A DNA stretch of 64,000 nucleotides from Parvularcula sp038749595. Its GTDB lineage: Bacteria; Pseudomonadota; Alphaproteobacteria; Caulobacterales; Parvularculaceae. The DNA lies in the NCBI GenBank assembly GCA_038749595.1, contig JBCDHW010000005.1, forward strand, positions 124,001-188,000, read 5' to 3'. How positions within the stretch are numbered: position 1 is the first letter of the stretch; each line of letters starts with the position of its first letter. The notes under the pieces are model-generated. The model searched no databases and was not told the DNA's origin. It saw nothing but the letters and a program-made list of their open reading frames with translations. Below, one piece after another: positions 18,714 to 27,118 of this stretch. A program made the position numbers and the translations under genes.

Positions 18714-19392
18714 ACGGTAGCTCGACCAGCCGTCCTTCGAGCGACGCGACCCGGCCAGCCTTTTTCAGCTTCGTCAGCGTCCGGCTCAATGTTTCCATGC
18801 GGAGGCCGAGATAATCGGCAATGTCTTGCCGAGACATCGGCAGATAGAATCGCGAGGAACCAGGATGATCAGCCGTATACGGATGCACAATCTCTAGGAA
18901 GCTCATCACCCGGTCTTCCGCTGAGGCCTTTCCAAGAAGAACGATGTGATCTTGCGCTTTGTGGAGCTCGGTGTGCCCTTTCGCGATCAGGCGGTCTTTG
19001 ATCCCGGGGTGACGCAAGCTCATCTCATCGAGAAACGCGTGCGAAAAGCGGCAAATGAGCGAGGGCTCGATCGCTTCGGCAGTATAGGCGTTCGCCACCG
19101 TACCACTCATCCCCAAATAATCGCCGGAGAAAATAAAACCTGTGATCTGGCGCCGTCCATCTTCGAGATTGCGCACCAGGCGGAATGAGCCGCTGACAAC
19201 AACGCACAGAAACTCGCTAACTTCTGACTCCTCGATGATCGTCTGGCCCTCTTTCACAGCCAAGTGGGCCATGGTCGATGAAACGGATTTCATCTCCTCG
19301 TCAGAGAGCTCAGCACAAACGGACTGGTTCCGTAGATCACAAAGGGCGCAGAAGTTCGTGTTGCCCAGAGGGCGCCCACATCTTGTCTGCAT
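18685..19392 (-). CDS. fnr: Fnr-type oxygen-responsive transcription regulator
   Basis: A 235-residue CRP/FNR family regulator with the N-terminal Cys group of oxygen-sensing Fnr (Cys5, FCALC at 15 and 18, Cys26) and an internal Cys in EPSLICRFSH, enough for a [4Fe-4S] cluster. The C-terminal helix-turn-helix ADYLGLRMETLSRTLTKL has the Glu..Ser-Arg recognition triad of FNR, which predicts binding to TTGA-N6-TCAA; such sites occur at 18364 and 9568. The start is ATG at 19392 behind GGAG. It lies downstream of the HemN-like gene on the same strand. Confidence 0.94.
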   Translation of the reverse strand: MQTRCGRPLGNTNFCALCDLRNQSVCAELSDEEMKSVSSTMAHLAVKEGQTIIEESEVSEFLCVVVSGSFRLVRNLEDGRRQITGFIFSGDYLGMSGTVANAYTAEAIEPSLICRFSHAFLDEMSLRHPGIKDRLIAKGHTELHKAQDHIVLLGKASAEDRVMSFLEIVHPYTADHPGSSRFYLPMSRQDIADYLGLRMETLSRTLTKLKKAGRVASLEGRLVELPSNSTTEALA

Positions 19393-19504
19393 CACTCAAC
19401 TCCAATTGCGGCATATTATAGCAAATGGGATCAAAGCGATAGGACCCGCGCGATCATTTTACAGCGGGAGCGCTGGGGCGGCAGGGCGCAGGATTTATTG
19501 CCAA

Positions 19505-20830
19505 TCAAGGGCTTAAAGCGGCTTTCCCAATCGGCTGAACAGACGGGTCGAAGAGCGAGGCAACGCTTCGCAAAAGCGGCTTCGCTTCGTCAAAAATCAC
19601 AAGTTCGTCACCGTCGAGCGCAGCAACGCCGTCCTCAATCAAGCTCAAAACGCGCTGCTCAACCGGTGACCAGCCCGCTTGATCAAGGGCCAAAATCCGT
19701 CGGTAGCGCCGCAAATCACCCCGACTCTCGCACAAAAGCCGCCGCAACCAATCGCCGAGGTCACCTTCCTCGTGACCATACGCGGCTCCGCATGCACACG
19801 CGAACCCATACGCATGGATGGCCGAGCAATACTCCTCGACGTCCGTGTGGTTCTGAACCTGGACACCCGGAAGCGCGGTTAACGCCGCGGCGCCGAGTCC
19901 GATGACGCAGGTCGCTGGGTCTTCTGTATACCCCTGGAAGTTGCGATTGAGTTGTCCCGATCGCGCCGCACGTGCAAGCGCTGTTTCCGGCCGTGCATAC
20001 TGATCGAAGCCAACGGGAAGATATCCAAAGCTCATCAGTGTACGATGCGCTTCTTCCGCGAGAAGCATTCGCGTTTCTTTATTCGGTGTACGGCGATCCG
20101 TTTGCAGCCTGTCACTGAAACAAAAGGGAGATAAGCTAATACGGTCTGGCGAGAGGATCATCACCTTCCTAAAGGTGTCCCGGAATGAGCTCAGCGTCTG
20201 CGTTGGTTTGCCGTAGGTTAGCGAGATGCAAACGTCGTTGACATTCTGATCACGGAGGAGATTGATGTAACCCTCTACCTCGGTGAACGTCGGACCACGC
20301 GTGTCATCCTTGCCGGACTCCGATCGAAAATCATCGAGCAACACGTTCGCCCGGGAAATACCCGCGCAAATAAGTTGTTCCAATTCAACAGACTGGGAGA
20401 CGTTTGGGTCAATCTCTATTCCGATTGGCGTATCATCGGTGATGCCAAAACCGCTTTCCACGGCGTCAATCACCGACGTCATATCAGACGTTGTGAAGAA
20501 CTCAGCGGAACCGCGTCCGAAGTGAACTTGAGTGATCAGTCCCCGCCCGGACAAAACGCCCGACACGTTTGAAATCTCTCGGAGTAACGCATCAACGTAC
20601 GCTTTGGCAGTGTCTTGTCCTACCCTGGCTCCAGAACTTCCGTACAGGGACCGCTGCGAAATTTCTTGGGGTACGCAGACAGAAAGCGAAATCGGCTCGT
20701 AGCCGCGAATATGGGAGAGAGCTGCTTTGAGTTGCGTGACGCCAACGCCGGAAGCGAAATGCAAAGCGGAGGGGTAACTCGTATAACGAGGCGCATTCCG
20801 TTCCAAATATTTTCGCCAAGCAGCTCTCAT
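19505..20830 (-). CDS. HemN homologue lacking the radical-SAM Cys motif (predicted pseudoenzyme)
   Basis: A 441-residue protein collinear with oxygen-independent coproporphyrinogen III dehydrogenase (HemN). PRYTSYPSALHF at the N-terminus, ISLTYGKPTQTLSSF in the middle, and FDQYARPETALARAARSG then NRNFQGYTEDPATCVIGLGA are clear HemN landmarks. Where HemN has the CxxxCxxC cluster motif after the YVHIPFC strand, this protein reads SVCVPQEISQRSLYGSSG with no cysteine triad; GGGTPT, which binds SAM, is replaced by GRGSAEF. It should therefore not bind a [4Fe-4S] cluster or SAM, yet the frame is intact from end to end. It lies directly upstream of fnr. The start is ATG at 20830, 19 residues before RYTSYP. 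Confidence 0.85.
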   Translation of the reverse strand: MRAAWRKYLERNAPRYTSYPSALHFASGVGVTQLKAALSHIRGYEPISLSVCVPQEISQRSLYGSSGARVGQDTAKAYVDALLREISNVSGVLSGRGLITQVHFGRGSAEFFTTSDMTSVIDAVESGFGITDDTPIGIEIDPNVSQSVELEQLICAGISRANVLLDDFRSESGKDDTRGPTFTEVEGYINLLRDQNVNDVCISLTYGKPTQTLSSFRDTFRKVMILSPDRISLSPFCFSDRLQTDRRTPNKETRMLLAEEAHRTLMSFGYLPVGFDQYARPETALARAARSGQLNRNFQGYTEDPATCVIGLGAAALTALPGVQVQNHTDVEEYCSAIHAYGFACACGAAYGHEEGDLGDWLRRLLCESRGDLRRYRRILALDQAGWSPVEQRVLSLIEDGVAALDGDELVIFDEAKPLLRSVASLFDPSVQPIGKAALSP

Positions 20831-20864
20831 GTCTTCGCTGTTGCACACAAAAACAGGCGGCAAC

Positions 20865-20878
20865 GTGACATATGTCAA
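20865..20878. promoter_or_regulatory. near-consensus Fnr box before the HemN-like gene
   Basis: Read on the minus strand this is TTGACATATGTCAC, one base off TTGA-N6-TCAA, with a perfect TGACATATGTCA core. Its centre is about 42 bases from the ATG at 20830, so class II activation would start transcription at or beside the start codon. Function is unproven. Confidence 0.4.
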
Positions 20879-21018
20879 CCAACGCCCACATCGCTGTCTC
20901 GATCAACATGAGAACGATAGATTGCTGTTTTAGCGACGTTTTTGCACATCCCCAAGCATCGCAACGCGGATCGGACTGCAAGAGCACGTCGAAAGCACAG
21001 GCTAACGGGCAGCGGCAG

Positions 21019-21059
21019 GGTGCATTCTTTCCGGGCCTGCGCACCGGACCGAATGCACC
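21019..21059. repeat. 41-base two-part inverted repeat in the HemN-like/cheY gap
   Basis: The outer arms GGTGCATTC/GAATGCACC pair perfectly over 9 bp and the inner arms TCCGG/CCGGA over 5 bp, with a symmetric two-base internal loop between them and a 9-base apical loop. No T-run follows on either strand. The rest of the 346-base gap (20831-21176) holds the near-Fnr site and a che dyad but no gene I can support. Confidence 0.6.
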
Positions 21060-21085
21060 AAATGTTAAGCGAACCCTGCTTTGTT

Positions 21086-21098
21086 CTACCTTAGATTG
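21086..21098. promoter_or_regulatory. shared che dyad, copy 1 (upstream of cheY1)
   Basis: CTACCTTAGATTG matches 11 of 13 bases of the copy at 30563 and 10 of 13 of the symmetric copy at 21722, in the same orientation. It lies about 80 bases upstream of the cheY1 start. Confidence 0.45.
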
Positions 21099-21176
21099 TT
21101 ACTTCTCGCGAGCAACATCAGCTCATGCTCTGATTACAGACGAATTGCCATTGATCGGCATCAAGAGGATTATGAA

Positions 21177-21563
21177 ATGTCACTGCGCAACACCATCAAG
21201 GTCATGGTCGTTGATGATATGGCAGCCAGCCGTGGGCTCATTACGATGGGCCTCGATGAACTGGGCATAAGCAATTATGACTATCTGAAAGATGGCCAGA
21301 CGGCGCTCAACACGCTGGTCAGCAACCCGTGTCATCTCGTTATCTCGGATTACGAAATGCCGAAGATGGACGGCCTCCAGCTTCTCGAAGGTCTGCGCTC
21401 AAATCGTACGACTCAACGCATTGGTTTTATTCTTGTTTCTGGCCGCGCCTCCCCAGATGTCCTCGACCGCGGACGGAAGTTAGGAATGAATAATTTCCTC
21501 AAAAAACCATTCACGCCCCAGCAGCTGCGCAGCTGCATCGAAGCCGTGTGCGGACGTCTTTGA
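21177..21563 (+). CDS. cheY: CheY-type response regulator (cheY1)
   Basis: A 128-residue single REC domain. The acidic pair is VVDDM near residue 13, the phospho-acceptor Asp is in LVISDYEMPKMDG (about residue 58), the conserved Ser is in LVSGRAS and the Lys in LKKPFTPQQL. It is a CheY paralogue that could bind the motor or act as a phosphate sink. The ATG at 21177 follows AGAGGA. It opens the plus-strand half of the che locus but is separated from the mcp gene by 282 bases containing a second che dyad, so it may be its own transcript. Confidence 0.9.
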   Translation: MSLRNTIKVMVVDDMAASRGLITMGLDELGISNYDYLKDGQTALNTLVSNPCHLVISDYEMPKMDGLQLLEGLRSNRTTQRIGFILVSGRASPDVLDRGRKLGMNNFLKKPFTPQQLRSCIEAVCGRL

Positions 21564-21721
21564 ACTCCGCCAGCCTTGCGCAAGCGGTTCTTTCCGACAA
21601 CTTTTATCCGAGTACTGCACACCGCGCTCATCGCGCCGCTGAGCGGCGGCTCGGCGCCGTAGAATCGAGCGACGGCAATTCGCGAGCACGCTAATCATCC
21701 CGCGCATGCCTAACACTCTCT

Positions 21722-21734
21722 CAACCTAAGGTTG
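21722..21734. promoter_or_regulatory. shared che dyad, copy 2 (upstream of mcp-cheB-cheD)
   Basis: CAACCT-A-AGGTTG is a perfect 13-bp dyad about 112 bases upstream of the mcp start. It matches the copy at 30563 at 12 of 13 positions. I see no other close copy in the window apart from the one at 21086. Confidence 0.5.
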
Positions 21735-21845
21735 GTACCTCTCTCCCATCGTCCGCGCGGCCATGCGTCCGTGGACAGATCAGCTTCCGCAGACATTGTG
21801 CTCGCAAAGGGCCGTTAGGATGCGACTTGAAAAGGGATCACCCGA

Positions 21846-24278
21846 ATGAAGCAGACACCGTCTCCTAGTTTTTTGAGCATTATCCCGGTCACCGCTGCGG
21901 CGGTCATTACCCTCGTCGTCCTCCCTTTGATTCCCGGGCTGATTGTCGGATCGGTTCTGAGCATTGCTCTGGTGTTTATTGGAGCGGGCGCAGGCCTCAG
22001 CATGATCGTGCGTGAGCGTCAGAAGGTGGTAGAGGCATTCAGAAGCCTGCAGTATGATCTGGAGGAGGCTGAGAAACGTGTTCCCACCGTCTCTGCACCC
22101 GATGGAACATCACTCAAAGAACGCCGGAAATATCAGAGACTTGAAATCGAAAATCTCCAGTCTCCCTGTTTCATTTGTACTCGGAAGGGTGCGATCCGAA
22201 GCGTCAGCGGCGGCTTTGAGAGCTTCTGTCAGAATGAGGGTAAGTCGTTCGAGCTGTCATCGTCAGCGAGCACGGCCGCAGCGATGCTGCACCGTCGGCT
22301 CATCCATCCTGACGCGGAAATACAAAGCGACCAGATTGCGCTGTCCACCAGCGGCGGAAGGCTCCTCTGCCAAACAATTCCCACTGGAACAGATGAGTAC
22401 TTGGTGCTCATCGCAGACGTGAGTGGAAACAGCACAGCGCGCTCGATATCCGCGGAAGAAAGCGGGGTACTCTGCATAAAGCTCTCCGTTGACGGACGTA
22501 TTCAGCAAGTGGGATCGAATGTGTCTCGGGCACTTGGTACTTCACCTGCTGCTCTCCAGTCACAGCCCCTATCCGAGTTCATAGCCCCATCTGATCGGGG
22601 CGACTTCGAGGCGATCGTCGCCGAAGGCGAAGGCACCCTACCGCTTACATTTGACAGCGGACCGGAACCGATATCGGCGCTGGGGCGGGTGTTCAAGGAC
22701 AACGATACACCCAACGAAAGCCGTTGGCTCGTTGCTATTCAAACGAGTGGGGTCGTAAATAACGATGATACTACAGATGCTTCCGTACTAGGTGCATTTA
22801 CTGGTCTCCCCATAGCGGCGTTCGATGAGTCAGGGCGCCTCACCGAAGCATCAGCCGCCTATCGTACGCTCTTCGGTTACGGCGAAGGAGAGATCTTCGG
22901 TCTCCCGGCCAAAATTCTCTATCCGGACACGGTGACAGAACCACGACGCTCGGTCGGAGACGCTACAGAGCGATGCGAGATCGCGCCTTTGCCCCCTGGC
23001 CGGACCGAGCTCGGTCAAACTGTTCAGACAAAAGCGCTCTTTGTTCCGTACACAGGCCGTGGCTCGGACACAGCATTCTTCGTCCTCGAACTTGACGCAG
23101 GGTTCATACCGGAAGCGCGAAGTCAAAGCCAAAGCCAAAGCTTGTCGGCAGAGTGCGATGCCGACAACCAACAGCTTGCTCAACACTTGGAGCGGATGAT
23201 CGAAACTCTGGAGGCAGGCAACCTTTCCACCGCTACTCCCAGTTACGAAAACACCCCCTACGGAGCGCTTTTATCGCGCTTTAACATAATTTTGCATGGA
23301 CTAATGGAGGAAGCCCGTAGCAATGGTCATGCGCTTGTGACGATAAGAGACAGCGCGATTGCTCTGCATACGGCGCTCGCTTCCCATCAATCCGATACCG
23401 AACAGCAACTCTCTGTCGTCGACCAATCCTCATCGTCGCTCTCGCGCTTGTCCGACGGCATGAAAACGACCGTCGACCAAACGACAGCAATCGAGGCAGA
23501 AATCAACGCGACCCGAGCAACGGCGCGACAGGGAGGTGACGTGGTCAAAACTGCAATCACCGCAATGGGCGAAATTGAATCATCGTCGTCCGAAATCTCC
23601 CAGATCATCGTGATGATCGACGACATCGCTTTCCAAACCAACTTACTCGCGCTTAATGCTGGCGTTGAAGCTGCGCGAGCAGGTGACGCCGGCCGCGGTT
23701 TTGCAGTTGTGGCATCAGAAGTCCGGGCACTTGCGCAGAGGTCCTCGGACGCCGCAAAGCAAATCAAAGATCTGATTTCGAAAAGCACGCAAGAAGTTGC
23801 GAGCGGCGTTGGACTCGTTGGTCAGACCGGCGAGGTTCTTGAGAATATCATTGAGGCCATCAATCGAATTAACGTTCAATTTCAACAACTCAACGAGTCC
23901 GCGGGTCAGCAGGTCCAAGGCTTGGCGTCCGCAGGTCAGGCGCTGTCCGATCTCAAAGCGTCAAGTAAAGGCGTACACGAACGTTCGGCTGAGCATACAC
24001 ATGCGATCAAACGCATTGCGGACGAGGTCGAGCGTATTGCTCTGTTGTTCACCGACAAAGGCGTCAGTACACAGAGGCAATCAGCACCACCGCTAACGCT
24101 CCAAACGCCATCGGTTGTGAAATCAGAGCCGATCAGAGACCCCAAGCGCGCGCAGAGCGTTGCACCAATTGTCCGCCAACAGCAAGCAGAGGTGCAAAAG
24201 GTTGCGGCCGCGATTTCCGCAACGCAAGCGGTGGATGATCCGTTTACCGATTTCGATGACGACTGGACAGACTTTTAG
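21846..24278 (+). CDS. methyl-accepting chemotaxis protein with cytoplasmic PAS sensing
   Basis: An 810-residue chemoreceptor. Two N-terminal helices (about residues 8-55) are joined by almost no loop, so there is no periplasmic ligand domain. PAS-like sequence follows; the clearest is PIAAFDESGRLTEASAAYRTLFGYG near 330-355, and a second probable PAS lies at about 105-200. The signalling tip is DDIAFQTNLLALNAGVEAAR, with GFAVVASEVRALAQRSSDAA after it. The C-terminus DDWTDF fits the xWxxF tether that binds CheR. The protein probably reports an internal state such as redox or energy. It is directly followed by cheB. Confidence 0.92.
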   Translation: MKQTPSPSFLSIIPVTAAAVITLVVLPLIPGLIVGSVLSIALVFIGAGAGLSMIVRERQKVVEAFRSLQYDLEEAEKRVPTVSAPDGTSLKERRKYQRLEIENLQSPCFICTRKGAIRSVSGGFESFCQNEGKSFELSSSASTAAAMLHRRLIHPDAEIQSDQIALSTSGGRLLCQTIPTGTDEYLVLIADVSGNSTARSISAEESGVLCIKLSVDGRIQQVGSNVSRALGTSPAALQSQPLSEFIAPSDRGDFEAIVAEGEGTLPLTFDSGPEPISALGRVFKDNDTPNESRWLVAIQTSGVVNNDDTTDASVLGAFTGLPIAAFDESGRLTEASAAYRTLFGYGEGEIFGLPAKILYPDTVTEPRRSVGDATERCEIAPLPPGRTELGQTVQTKALFVPYTGRGSDTAFFVLELDAGFIPEARSQSQSQSLSAECDADNQQLAQHLERMIETLEAGNLSTATPSYENTPYGALLSRFNIILHGLMEEARSNGHALVTIRDSAIALHTALASHQSDTEQQLSVVDQSSSSLSRLSDGMKTTVDQTTAIEAEINATRATARQGGDVVKTAITAMGEIESSSSEISQIIVMIDDIAFQTNLLALNAGVEAARAGDAGRGFAVVASEVRALAQRSSDAAKQIKDLISKSTQEVASGVGLVGQTGEVLENIIEAINRINVQFQQLNESAGQQVQGLASAGQALSDLKASSKGVHERSAEHTHAIKRIADEVERIALLFTDKGVSTQRQSAPPLTLQTPSVVKSEPIRDPKRAQSVAPIVRQQQAEVQKVAAAISATQAVDDPFTDFDDDWTDF

Positions 24279-24280
24279 CG

Positions 24281-25333
24281 ATGCAAAACCTCGCCGCAAA
24301 AGGGACCTCCTCTGCGACCCCAGTCCGTGTCGTGATTGTCGACGACAGTCCTTCCATGCGTGCGCTGCTGCGGACCGAGATTGAGTCCGCTAGCGACCTC
24401 ATCGTCGTGGGCGAAGCCGGCGATCCCTATGAGGCAAGGACGGTCATAAAGGCCACCAACCCCGACGTGATCACGCTCGACATTGAAATGCCGCGGATGT
24501 CTGGTCTAGATTTCTTGCAGAAAATCATGCGGTTACGGCCAACGCCAGTGATCATGGTTTCGAGCCTGACCGATGCCGGTGCGCGCGAAACAATCGAAGC
24601 AATGGCTCTCGGTGCGATTGATTGCGTAGTCAAACCATCCGTACACTTTCGTAATTCCTTCGCCGACCTTCCAGCCAAGATCCGTGCGGCGTCTCAAGCA
24701 CATGTCAAAGCGCACGTTCCGCAGGTCAATATGAATGCCCCGGTTGCTCGAGGCGGGAACTACGACAAAATCATCGCCATTGGAGCTTCTACCGGCGGTG
24801 TTGACGCTTTACTCACAGTATTGAGGCGGTTCCCACCCGACTGTCCACCGACTTTGATTGTCCAACATATGCCAAAGCACTTCACTGCTTCGTTTGCACA
24901 ACGCTTGGCATCGAAGTGTGCTATCCAAGTTGTTGAGGCGCGGGATGGCGAGAGAATTCACTCAGGACACGCCTATATTGCACCGGGTTCTGACACGCAT
25001 ATGACCCTTGCTGCCGGACCTCCCCTCCGCATCAAGCTAACTGAAGAACCGGCCGAAAGTGGCCATAGACCGTCTGTAGACACCCTTTTCAAATCACTCG
25101 CTGCACACGCACCTAACGTTGTCTGCGGTCTTCTCACAGGGATGGGAGCAGATGGCGCTATCAACATGAAACTCCTGCATGATATGGGGTGTTCGACTGT
25201 CGTTCAGAATGAGGAGACGTGTACGGTATTTGGAATGCCCCGTGCGGCGCTGAGGCTCGGCGCATGCAAAACATCCCTGCCCGTTGAGGAACTGGCGGAC
25301 GCTCTTCTCAAGCGAGCAACAAGCACATCGTGA
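24281..25333 (+). CDS. cheB: CheB, receptor methylesterase/glutamine deamidase
   Basis: A 350-residue CheB: an N-terminal REC domain (VVIVDDSPSMRALLR, phospho-Asp in VITLDIEMPRMSG) and a C-terminal esterase domain with catalytic Ser in IGASTGG, His in LIVQHMPKHF and Asp in LLTGMGADGA. It removes methyl groups from MCP glutamates when phosphorylated by CheA. The ATG lies two bases after the mcp stop, so the genes are co-transcribed. Confidence 0.96.
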   Translation: MQNLAAKGTSSATPVRVVIVDDSPSMRALLRTEIESASDLIVVGEAGDPYEARTVIKATNPDVITLDIEMPRMSGLDFLQKIMRLRPTPVIMVSSLTDAGARETIEAMALGAIDCVVKPSVHFRNSFADLPAKIRAASQAHVKAHVPQVNMNAPVARGGNYDKIIAIGASTGGVDALLTVLRRFPPDCPPTLIVQHMPKHFTASFAQRLASKCAIQVVEARDGERIHSGHAYIAPGSDTHMTLAAGPPLRIKLTEEPAESGHRPSVDTLFKSLAAHAPNVVCGLLTGMGADGAINMKLLHDMGCSTVVQNEETCTVFGMPRAALRLGACKTSLPVEELADALLKRATSTS

Positions 25334-25334
25334 C

Positions 25335-25859
25335 ATGACAAAAGGTGTTCAGACCGCTGTATACGTAGCACAGGGAAAGATCGAAATTTCGGCATCGCCC
25401 CAAGTCTACTTCTCGACAGTACTCGGATCGTGTGTCGCTGCCTGCCTGTGGGACAACGAAGCCGCTGTAGGCGGCATGAACCATCTTCTTCTGCCTCCTG
25501 ATGATACAACGGCGTCTGGCGAAGGCGTTCATTTGATGGAACTGTTGATCAATGGACTTCTCAAGCGCGGAGCTGAAAAGCATCGATTACGCGCAAAATT
25601 GTTTGGCGGTGCACGGATGATTGATAACCTATCCGACATTGGTGCAAGGAACGCAGCCTTTGCCCGTAACTTCTTTCAATTCGAACGCATCGACGTGGTT
25701 AGCTCAAGCCTTGGCGGAGATCACGGTCGACGGGTAAAGTTCTGGCCAACGGATGGTCGCGCAAAGCAACGTTTCATTATGGACAGCACGCCTATGGTCG
25801 AACAACTGCCCTCGCGCGGAGAGCAAACTGCTGCATCAGGCGATGTTGACTTATTTTAG
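25335..25859 (+). CDS. cheD: CheD, receptor glutamine deamidase
   Basis: A 174-residue CheD with the catalytic Cys in STVLGSCVAACLWD, His in GGMNHLLLP and a family-typical KLFGGARM stretch. CheD deamidates MCP glutamines and in some species works with CheC. The ATG at 25335 begins one base after the cheB stop. The protein ends SGDVDLF, the same seven-residue tail pattern that ends the unrelated protein encoded convergently at 25879 (SGDLDLF). Confidence 0.93.
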   Translation: MTKGVQTAVYVAQGKIEISASPQVYFSTVLGSCVAACLWDNEAAVGGMNHLLLPPDDTTASGEGVHLMELLINGLLKRGAEKHRLRAKLFGGARMIDNLSDIGARNAAFARNFFQFERIDVVSSSLGGDHGRRVKFWPTDGRAKQRFIMDSTPMVEQLPSRGEQTAASGDVDLF

Positions 25860-25878
25860 ACGAGATAGATCTTCTTAC

Positions 25879-26253
25879 TTAGAATAGGTCTAAATCGCCG
25901 GACGAAAACTTCTGAAGATCTTCACTTACTTCAAGCAGACGATAGCATAGATCACGTGGTCGTAATGTATCCGCAATTCCTGTGAAGTCGACGCAGACAT
26001 CTTTTGGAGTTTGCTCAATAACTGTTGAGACGTATTCTGTGAGGCCATATAGATTCTGGCGTATTGCGTCCAAACGCTGAATACTTGAAATAGCTTCAGT
26101 TGCGGCATAAGCTGATGCATCGGTAAAAGCTTCGTCTGCATCTGCCGCCATAAACGACAGGCGCTGTATTTCTGCCCTCAAGGAGACGAGAGAATCAACT
26201 AAGCTAGTACCGTAGTTTTTTTCTATGCTATCGTCTAACAATTCATCAGTCAT
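25879..26253 (-). CDS. CheT/CheZ-like small helical chemotaxis protein (putative)
   Basis: A 124-residue protein predicted to be mostly helical. Within the second long helix, SSIQRLDAIRQNLYGLTEYV carries D62-x-x-x-Q66, the DxxxQ pattern that CheZ uses to dephosphorylate CheY and that I recall being reported for CheT of Sinorhizobium meliloti. A linker and a second short helix (RDLCYRLLEV) lead to the C-terminal tail SGDLDLF, which recalls the C-terminal CheY-docking peptide of CheZ. The ATG overlaps the cheR stop (ATGA), so translation is coupled to CheR. Base composition is AT-rich. The function is inferred. Confidence 0.6.
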   Translation of the reverse strand: MTDELLDDSIEKNYGTSLVDSLVSLRAEIQRLSFMAADADEAFTDASAYAATEAISSIQRLDAIRQNLYGLTEYVSTVIEQTPKDVCVDFTGIADTLRPRDLCYRLLEVSEDLQKFSSGDLDLF

Positions 26254-27089
26254 GATGCTCTTCCCGTTTTCTCATAAACCGTTACACCGACAGATCTAAA
26301 TTCGGCCTCAGCCGGACCGGCCACGCGTTCCGAATGGCCAACGTAAAGCCTTCCACCTTCATGAATTTGGTTTGCAAACCGCATCCAGATCGATCTGGTA
26401 ATTTCTTTAGAGAAATAAATAACGACGTTTCTGCAGAAGACTGCGTCGAATTTTTTTTGGAGCGGCCAATCACCGACTAAGTTCAATGATTTAACTGTGA
26501 CAAGATTTCTTATTCGTTCGGATAAAGTGGAATACTCACCTTTCTGATTGATGATCTGATCTCTGTATTCGGTTGGAATCTCTTTAATGAGTAGTTCGCG
26601 AGGATAGCGCGCTTCGTGTGCTTGTCGAAGCACTGCGGGATCAATGTCTGTCGCTAAGATCCTCACATCGTAGCTCTCAATGTCTGGCCACTGTTTCTGT
26701 AATAGAAGAGCGAGACTATATGGCTCTGCACCAATGGAACAACCCGCTGACCAAATGCGTACAGCCTCACCTGCAAACGCTTTTTGTTTAAGGCAAGGTA
26801 TGACGTGATCACGAAAGTCATCAAAATGATGCTGCTCGCGAAAAAAGGATGTCACGTTCGTTGTCAGTACTCCAATCAATACAGTGTATTCAGATTTGCC
26901 ATTTTCACTTTTTACAAAGTCTAAATAAGTCTCGAAGTCCTCGATCGAAAGCGCTCTCAACCTCTTAGCAACGCGTGAACTCACCATTAGGCGCTTGGAG
27001 TCCTGAAGACTCAGCCCCGCTCGTTTCTCTACAAGGGCTTTCAAATGCTCGAAGTGATCCGCTGTCAGCGTTTGTGTGTTTATCGGCAT
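26250..27089 (-). CDS. cheR: CheR, MCP methyltransferase
   Basis: A 279-residue SAM-dependent methyltransferase that methylates receptor glutamates. An N-terminal helical domain (residues 1-70) precedes the catalytic domain with IWSAGCSIGAEPYSLA (SAM site), LATDIDPAVLRQA and DAVFCRNVVIYF. The receptor in this locus ends in a possible CheR-binding pentapeptide. The gene is clearly more AT-rich than most of the window, for example around 26400-26470. It lies between cheW and the CheT-like gene. Confidence 0.95.
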   Translation of the reverse strand: MPINTQTLTADHFEHLKALVEKRAGLSLQDSKRLMVSSRVAKRLRALSIEDFETYLDFVKSENGKSEYTVLIGVLTTNVTSFFREQHHFDDFRDHVIPCLKQKAFAGEAVRIWSAGCSIGAEPYSLALLLQKQWPDIESYDVRILATDIDPAVLRQAHEARYPRELLIKEIPTEYRDQIINQKGEYSTLSERIRNLVTVKSLNLVGDWPLQKKFDAVFCRNVVIYFSKEITRSIWMRFANQIHEGGRLYVGHSERVAGPAEAEFRSVGVTVYEKTGRAS

Positions 27090-27118
27090 GGATTTGAACC
27101 AACCCCACTGGCGGAGTA

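Noticed and set aside
19505..20830. HemN-like gene as a frameshifted pseudogene
   Set aside because: The frame is uninterrupted over 441 codons and flanking HemN landmarks are in register, so loss of the Cys motif is by substitution, not frameshift.
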